DNA of 28,805 bases from an uncultured Pelagibacteraceae bacterium (GTDB taxonomy: Bacteria > Pseudomonadota > Alphaproteobacteria > Pelagibacterales > Pelagibacteraceae), in the NCBI GenBank assembly GCA_902565325.1, contig CACFEM010000007.1, positions 1 to 28,805 on the forward strand, in the 5' to 3' direction. Every line of letters begins with the position of its first letter. Positions within the stretch are counted from its first letter, which is position 1. Below are positions 24,357 through 28,805 of this stretch, piece after piece. Position numbers and translations under genes: made by a program. The notes below the pieces were generated by a model. The model searched no databases, was not told the DNA's origin, and worked only from the letters and a program-made list of their open reading frames with translations.

Positions 24357-26930
24357 ATGGAGTTTAAAAAAATCCAATTAAACGGATTTAAATCTTTTGC
24401 TGAAAAAACCAACTTCTTAATTGAGGATGGTCTTACGGGTATAGTGGGTCCTAACGGCTGCGGAAAATCTAACATTGTAGAATCTTTAAGATGGGTAATG
24501 GGAGAGACCTCGGCAAAAAGTATGCGTGGATCTGGTATGGAGGATGTTATATTTTCAGGAACATCTAATAAAGCATCAAAAAATATTGCAGAAGTATCAA
24601 TCGAAGTTGAAAACAAAGATAAAGAAGGCCCAATCCAATACCGTGAGTTGGAGCAAATACAAGTTAGAAGAAAAATAGAAAAAGATAAAGGATCTAAATT
24701 TTACATTAACGATAAAGAAGTAAGGGCAAGAGATGCGCAAATGTTTTTTGCAGATCTTTCTACTGGTGCACACTCTCCATCTATGATTAGCCAAGGAAGA
24801 ATAGGTGCATTAGTAACTGCAAAACCAACAGATAGAAGAGCTATTTTAGAAGAAGCTGCGGGAATATCTGGTTTACACGTCAGAAGACATGAAGCTGAAT
24901 TAAGATTGGGTGCAGCTGAGAATAATCTAAAAAGAGCAGATGAATTAAGAAGACAGCAAGAAAAACAATTAGCAAATCTTCAAAAACAAGCTGAAGAGGC
25001 AACAAAATACAAACTAATTTCAGATCAAATTAAAAAAATTGAAGCAGGTTTATATTATTTAAAATTATTAGAAATAGATAAAGAAATTAGAATAGAAAAT
25101 GAAATTAATACTGAGGCAGAAGGAGAAGTAGAAGGATTTAATAACAAAATATCTGAATTAGAAAACTCAATTAAAACTTTTACAGATAAAGTAAATCCAT
25201 TGAGAGAGAAAAATATTGAAAATTTATCAAGGATACAAAGACTTAATTTAGAACTTCAAAGTTTAGATGAGGAAAATACAAGAATTCAAGATGAGATAGA
25301 AAGCATCAAAAAATCAATTCAAACACTTGATGATGATATCACGAGAGAAAAAGGGATAATCATAGACGCTAACTCAAATGAAAAAAGATTGAAGGAAGAA
25401 AAAACTGAATTAATTGAGACAGACTCGAAGTATTTTGAAACAGAAAAATTATCTAATGAAGAGTTAGAAAGTGCAAAAAATAAACTTAAAGAAGAACAAA
25501 AAGCTGTTGATGAAGTTGTAAACAGTTTAGCAGAAGAAACTGTAAATATAAGTGTTGGTCCAATAAGAAATGTAAAAAACACTATATCAAGGGTAAAAGA
25601 ATTAATAGATAGTAATGAAATAAATCAAGCAGTAACACTTCTAGATAGATGTAATATGGAGCTAGATAGTTTTTTAAATAATTTAAAAAATGAAAGATCT
25701 AGAAGTGAGTTATTAGGAGTTAGCGAAAAATCAGAAAATATAAAATTACTCCAAGAAAAATATGCCGATGCATATAGTAAAAATCAATCAATTAAAAATG
25801 AGTCTATAAAAAGAAATGAAAGAATTAAAACCATTGAAACGGAAATTGAAAGTTGGAAAAATTTATTAACTAACTCAGAAAAAATGGTTAATGAACTAAC
25901 ACAAAGAAAAGAAAAATTATCAAAACAATTAAGTGATTTAGAAAATCAACCTAGAGCACAGGCAGAGAGAAAAGGTCAAATTTCAGAAAATTTAAGAATT
26001 TCAGACAAAGAAAAAATTGATAACGAAGCGATTATAGATGAAACAGATCAAAAAATTGAAATGTTAAGAGCGCAATTAAATGAAATTCAAGAACAATCAA
26101 TTCAAATCAGAGAAAGAAAAGCAAGCTCAGGAGCTACAATTGAAGGCCTGCAAAAAAGAAAAAATGATCTCCTTGATAGAATAAGTTCAGAGTTAAATTT
26201 GAATGAAGATAATATTTTAGAAAATTCAAATTTAAACGGAGTAGAAGAGCTTCCAAATCCAGTTGATCAAGAAGATGCTTTAGACAAGAAAAAACAAGAA
26301 AGAGAAAAATTAGGATCTGTAAATTTAAAAGCAGATGAAGAAACGAGTAAATATGAAGAAGAGATAAAAAAAATGGAACAGGATCGTGCCGATCTTGTTA
26401 CCGCTATCGTAAAACTGAAAGATAGTATTAATGAACTTAATCAAAAAGGAAGGGAAAGATTGATCGAAGCTTTTGAAAAAGTTAATAGAAAATTTAATGA
26501 AGTTTATACAAAACTTTTCAATGGTGGAAATGCCAAACTAGAACTGGTGGACTCTGATGATCCACTTGAAGCAGGTTTAGAAATGTTAGTTAGTCCTCCG
26601 GGAAAAAGACTTCAATCTATAACTTTGTTATCTGGAGGTGAACAAGCATTGACTGCCCTCTCATTAATCTTTGCAGTATTTTTAACAAACCCTTCACCTA
26701 TATGTGTATTAGATGAGGTTGATGCACCACTTGACGATGCTAACGTAACAAGATTTTGTAGTCTACTTGAGGAATTAATAAAAATAACCAATACTAAATT
26801 TATAATTGTAACTCATCATGCTTTAACCATGTCAAAAATGAACAGACTATACGGGGTAACTATGCCTCAAAAAGGAATTAGTCAGCTTGTGGCTGTTGAT
26901 TTACAAAAAGCAGAGAGTATGGTTGCTTAA
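24357..26930 (+). CDS. smc: Chromosome segregation protein SMC, short form lacking a recognisable hinge
   Basis: SMC is the ATPase of the condensin complex. The head halves are intact: the N-terminal head with Walker A GPNGCGKSNI (31-40), SMISQGRIG (142-150) and RRAILEEAAGI (160-170); the C-terminal head with signature LLSGGEQALTALSL (757-770), Walker B CVLDEVDAPLDDAN (783-796) and VTHHALTM (818-825). Between them is almost continuous charged coiled coil. Total length is 857 residues against about 1150-1190 for typical bacterial SMC. I find no hinge domain. Arms of about 235 and 250 residues meet at a short non-repetitive stretch near 396-450, the midpoint of the protein. The reading frame is uninterrupted, so this is not a frameshift. 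Confidence 0.92.
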   Translation: MEFKKIQLNGFKSFAEKTNFLIEDGLTGIVGPNGCGKSNIVESLRWVMGETSAKSMRGSGMEDVIFSGTSNKASKNIAEVSIEVENKDKEGPIQYRELEQIQVRRKIEKDKGSKFYINDKEVRARDAQMFFADLSTGAHSPSMISQGRIGALVTAKPTDRRAILEEAAGISGLHVRRHEAELRLGAAENNLKRADELRRQQEKQLANLQKQAEEATKYKLISDQIKKIEAGLYYLKLLEIDKEIRIENEINTEAEGEVEGFNNKISELENSIKTFTDKVNPLREKNIENLSRIQRLNLELQSLDEENTRIQDEIESIKKSIQTLDDDITREKGIIIDANSNEKRLKEEKTELIETDSKYFETEKLSNEELESAKNKLKEEQKAVDEVVNSLAEETVNISVGPIRNVKNTISRVKELIDSNEINQAVTLLDRCNMELDSFLNNLKNERSRSELLGVSEKSENIKLLQEKYADAYSKNQSIKNESIKRNERIKTIETEIESWKNLLTNSEKMVNELTQRKEKLSKQLSDLENQPRAQAERKGQISENLRISDKEKIDNEAIIDETDQKIEMLRAQLNEIQEQSIQIRERKASSGATIEGLQKRKNDLLDRISSELNLNEDNILENSNLNGVEELPNPVDQEDALDKKKQEREKLGSVNLKADEETSKYEEEIKKMEQDRADLVTAIVKLKDSINELNQKGRERLIEAFEKVNRKFNEVYTKLFNGGNAKLELVDSDDPLEAGLEMLVSPPGKRLQSITLLSGGEQALTALSLIFAVFLTNPSPICVLDEVDAPLDDANVTRFCSLLEELIKITNTKFIIVTHHALTMSKMNRLYGVTMPQKGISQLVAVDLQKAESMVA

Positions 26931-26939
26931 ACTATATAA

Positions 26940-27215
26940 ATGCCAAGAGACCCTTTCAAAACTCGCTTAGAGATTGCAAAAAGCAAAATTTCAAAGAAAA
27001 ATCTCTACAATAAGAAGAATGACCCCTCGCCTATAGGAACTGCATTCAAATTGAGCACAGAACTTGTTTCTGCAGTGGCTGTGGGGACAATTATTGGGTT
27101 TATTTTTGACAAGACCTTTGGTACTAAACCCTGGTTTATATTAATATTTTTTTTTGTTGGTGTAGTTGCTGGAATAACCAATGTGATTAGATCCGCAAAA
27201 AAAATGCAAAAATAA
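26940..27215 (+). CDS. atpI: ATP synthase accessory protein I (AtpI)
   Basis: A 91-residue membrane protein with a basic N-terminal tail (about 1-30) and two hydrophobic helices (about 38-57 and 66-82), including the family's GTIIGFIFDKTFGTKPW segment. AtpI assists assembly of the c-ring and may move cations. It is the first gene of the F0 operon, 9 bp after smc and 9 bp before atpB. The identity rests on size, topology and position as well as motif. Confidence 0.85.
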   Translation: MPRDPFKTRLEIAKSKISKKNLYNKKNDPSPIGTAFKLSTELVSAVAVGTIIGFIFDKTFGTKPWFILIFFFVGVVAGITNVIRSAKKMQK

Positions 27216-27224
27216 ATAAGTATT

Positions 27225-27959
27225 ATGGCAGCAAATCCTATGTCCCAATTCGACGTTTATAGAATTGGACCTGAAATTAAAGTTGGAGCATTCGACATAT
27301 CATTTACGAACGCAAGTTTGTTTATGATTTTAAGTACTGTATCTATTTTGTTAATCTTTAATTTAGGATCAAAAAAAAATTCAATACTACCAAATAAAAT
27401 TCAATTATTAGCAGAACTTAGCTATACCTTTGTATCCAAAATGATTAGCGATACAGCTGGATCAAAAGCTAAACCATACTTTGCATTTATATTTTCTCTA
27501 TTCATGTTTGTTCTATTTTGTAACATGTTTGGAATGATACCTTATACTTTCACTGTAACCAGTCATATCATTGTAACATTTGTGCTCGCAGCATTTATAT
27601 TTATTGGAGTGACTGTAATTGGTTTTATTAAACATGGATTTGGGTATTTAAAACTATTTGTTCCAAGTGGAGTACCTGCAGTATTACTCCCTTTAATTGT
27701 TGTTATAGAAATTATTTCTTATTTAAGTAGACCTATAAGTTTGTCAGTTAGATTATTTGCCAATATGATGGCTGGTCATACAATGATGAAAGTTTTCGGA
27801 GGCTTCGTAATTAGCCTTGGAATAGTTGGTGGGTGGCTTCCACTAAGTTTTTCGGTTGCGTTAACTGGTTTGGAGATCTTAGTTGCTTTTCTTCAAGCTT
27901 ATGTTTTTGCAATCTTAACCTGCATCTATTTAAATGATGCATTAAATTTACACCATTAA
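27225..27959 (+). CDS. atpB: F0F1 ATP synthase subunit a
   Basis: Subunit a forms the two half-channels for proton access to the c-ring. It has 244 residues and five to six hydrophobic helices. The essential arginine is R176 in ISLSVRLFANMMAGH, followed by the conserved C-terminal helix ALTGLEILVAFLQAYVFAIL. NMFGMIPYTFT (100-110) is another conserved block. The gap to atpE carries an unusually strong ribosome binding site. Confidence 0.97.
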   Translation: MAANPMSQFDVYRIGPEIKVGAFDISFTNASLFMILSTVSILLIFNLGSKKNSILPNKIQLLAELSYTFVSKMISDTAGSKAKPYFAFIFSLFMFVLFCNMFGMIPYTFTVTSHIIVTFVLAAFIFIGVTVIGFIKHGFGYLKLFVPSGVPAVLLPLIVVIEIISYLSRPISLSVRLFANMMAGHTMMKVFGGFVISLGIVGGWLPLSFSVALTGLEILVAFLQAYVFAILTCIYLNDALNLHH

Positions 27960-27965
27960 TAACAG

Positions 27966-27971
27966 AGGAGG
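27966..27971 (+). promoter_or_regulatory. Consensus Shine-Dalgarno AGGAGG for atpE
   Basis: AGGAGG lies 5 nt before the atpE ATG. Nearly every other start in the window has AT-rich sequence, or the preceding gene, in this position. A strong site fits the need for many c subunits per F0 complex. Confidence 0.85.
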
Positions 27972-27976
27972 ATATA

Positions 27977-28204
27977 ATGGAATTAGAAGCAGCAAAAATG
28001 ATCGGAGCAGGTTTAGCAGCAATTGCTTTAGCTGGAGCCGGTGTTGGTATCGGAATAATTTTTGGAAATTATTTGTCTGGTGCAATGAGAAATCCATCTG
28101 CAGCACAAAAACAATTTCCTAACTTGCTTTTAGGTTTTGCACTTGCAGAAGCTACAGGATTATTCGGATTGGTAGTTGCGTTAATCATTCTCTTTGCGTT
28201 TTAA
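27977..28204 (+). CDS. atpE: F0F1 ATP synthase subunit c
   Basis: The 75-residue proteolipid of the rotor ring. Two helices (about 8-32 and 48-72) flank the polar loop AMRNPSA (36-42). The ion-carrying carboxylate is E58 in GFALAEATGLFGL. The surroundings (AEA rather than an ET/ES with a helix-1 glutamine) suggest proton rather than sodium coupling. The stop is 4 nt before the b' ATG. Confidence 0.97.
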   Translation: MELEAAKMIGAGLAAIALAGAGVGIGIIFGNYLSGAMRNPSAAQKQFPNLLLGFALAEATGLFGLVVALIILFAF

Positions 28205-28208
28205 ATTG

Positions 28209-28799
28209 ATGGTTAAAAAAATATATTTTCAGTCAATATTTTTTAGCTTCTTTTTTATTAAAGAAGCTTTTGCAACTGAAAGCGGAGGTATGCCTCAATT
28301 AAATCCAGAGTTTTGGGTTTCTCAAATTTTTTGGCTAATACTTACTTTTGGTACTATGTATTTAGTTTTATCTAAGCTAATACTACCAAAAATTAGTAAT
28401 AACTTAGAATCGAGAAAATCTCAAATATTAGAAAATATTGAGGCTGCTGAGAAACAAAGAGCAGATAGCGATGCAAAACTAAAAGAATACGATGAAATTA
28501 TGTCTAAAAGCAAACTTGAGGCTAATAGTATTTTCAATCAAGCAAGAGAAAAAGCTTTAAAAGACATTGGTGCAAAAAGAGAAATACTTGATAAGCAAAT
28601 TGATAATGAAATTGCTGAGGCTGAAAAAGAAATAGATGCATTAAGAAAAAATGCGCCAGATAAAATAAATAAAATTGCTATTGAGACTTCATCTGAGTTA
28701 TTGCAAAAACTAATTGGAGCTGAAGTAAATAATAGTAGTATATCTGCAATTGTTGACGATCTATCCAAAAGAAATGGAGATAAATACTATGGCAATTGA
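28209..28799 (+). CDS. atpF': F0F1 ATP synthase subunit b' (b-prime)
   Basis: One half of the heterodimeric peripheral stalk found in Alphaproteobacteria and cyanobacteria. I chose ATG 28209 (MVKKIYFQSIFF; 196 residues); a TTG five codons upstream is the only alternative. A signal-like segment (about 5-21) precedes ESGGMPQLNPEFW. A membrane anchor FWLILTFGTMYLVLSKLIL then leads into a long charged helix (LESRKSQILENIEAAEKQRA onwards). The 3' end overlaps the next b-type gene by 11 nt. Confidence 0.9.
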   Translation: MVKKIYFQSIFFSFFFIKEAFATESGGMPQLNPEFWVSQIFWLILTFGTMYLVLSKLILPKISNNLESRKSQILENIEAAEKQRADSDAKLKEYDEIMSKSKLEANSIFNQAREKALKDIGAKREILDKQIDNEIAEAEKEIDALRKNAPDKINKIAIETSSELLQKLIGAEVNNSSISAIVDDLSKRNGDKYYGN

Positions 28800-28805
28800 T
28801 GCAAC
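28789..28805 (+). CDS. atpF: Probable start of ATP synthase subunit b (cut by right edge)
   Basis: ATG at 28789 opens MAIDAT and runs off the window. It overlaps the b' stop (TGA 28797-28799) by 11 nt in another frame. Subunit b is expected here from the alphaproteobacterial order atpI-B-E-F'-F. Only six codons are visible, so the call rests on position. Confidence 0.55.

Noticed and set aside
24597..25582. Minus-strand frames antisense to smc
   Set aside because: Low-complexity Phe/Ser-rich translations are expected opposite Lys/Glu-rich coiled coil.
1..28805. Intrinsic terminators, CRISPR arrays, insertion sequences, phage or attachment sites
   Set aside because: No GC-rich hairpin followed by a T-run, no spaced direct repeats, no transposase or integrase and no target duplications were seen on reading the window.

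Overview
The window is an AT-rich (roughly 30% GC by eye), very tightly packed bacterial chromosome segment. Gene content and order point to an alphaproteobacterium of the SAR11/Pelagibacterales type. Lysine/asparagine/isoleucine-rich proteins, overlapping genes, almost no Shine-Dalgarno sequences and near-zero intergenic space fit that group. So do a CcrM methylase beside rnhB, a mutY-DUF721-dsbA-smc block, and a separate F0 ATP synthase operon with a b' subunit. There are no mobile elements, prophage genes or CRISPR arrays. Assignment to SAR11 is inference from style and synteny.

Layout. 1-804: the uvrC-pgsA junction, in which a segment of about 534 bp (97-630) is inverted between two perfect 8-bp inverted repeats (89-96 and 631-638). 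Flipping it back on paper restores the UvrC C-terminus and a 194-residue PgsA, both in frame, with pgsA starting 2 nt after the uvrC stop. As written, both genes are broken. 801-4163: ilvE, divergent from a MarR regulator, an OmpR-type response regulator and a histidine kinase, which overlap as one operon resembling petP-petR plus a sensor. 4141-6989: ubiK-like, lgt, a NDUFAF7/MidA-type methyltransferase and pgeF. 6999-10365: prs, rplY (L25/Ctc), pth and ychF. 10342-12906: petABC, the cytochrome bc1 complex, on the minus strand. 12999-14783: trmL, hemF, greA. 14780-18696 (minus): a TPR exported protein, ispE, tRNA-Gln(TTG) and the CCA-adding enzyme. 18708-21162: a family-4-like uracil-DNA glycosylase, rnhB and ccrM. 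21159-23284 (minus): mutY and a flavin monooxygenase. 23285-26930: a DUF721/DciA-like protein, a DsbA-like oxidoreductase and an unusually short SMC. 26940 to the end: atpI, atpB, atpE, atpF' and the first codons of atpF.

Themes. Respiration and energy: bc1 complex, F0 sector, quinone-pathway accessory factor, heme synthesis and a possible respiratory regulator. Genome maintenance: UvrC, UDG, RNase HII, MutY, CcrM, SMC and the DciA-like protein. Translation and RNA: Pth, YchF, L25, TrmL, GreA, CCA enzyme and tRNA-Gln. Envelope: Lgt, PgsA, PgeF, and IspE for isoprenoids.

Most notable observations: (1) the uvrC/pgsA inversion; (2) an 857-residue SMC in which I cannot find a hinge domain; (3) three GANTC (CcrM) sites within 49 bp upstream of ccrM; (4) a tRNA whose 3' CCA lies 3 nt before the start codon of the CCA-adding enzyme; (5) gene borders squeezed to zero, such as divergent starts on a single CATATG and convergent stops sharing one TTAA or CTAG.
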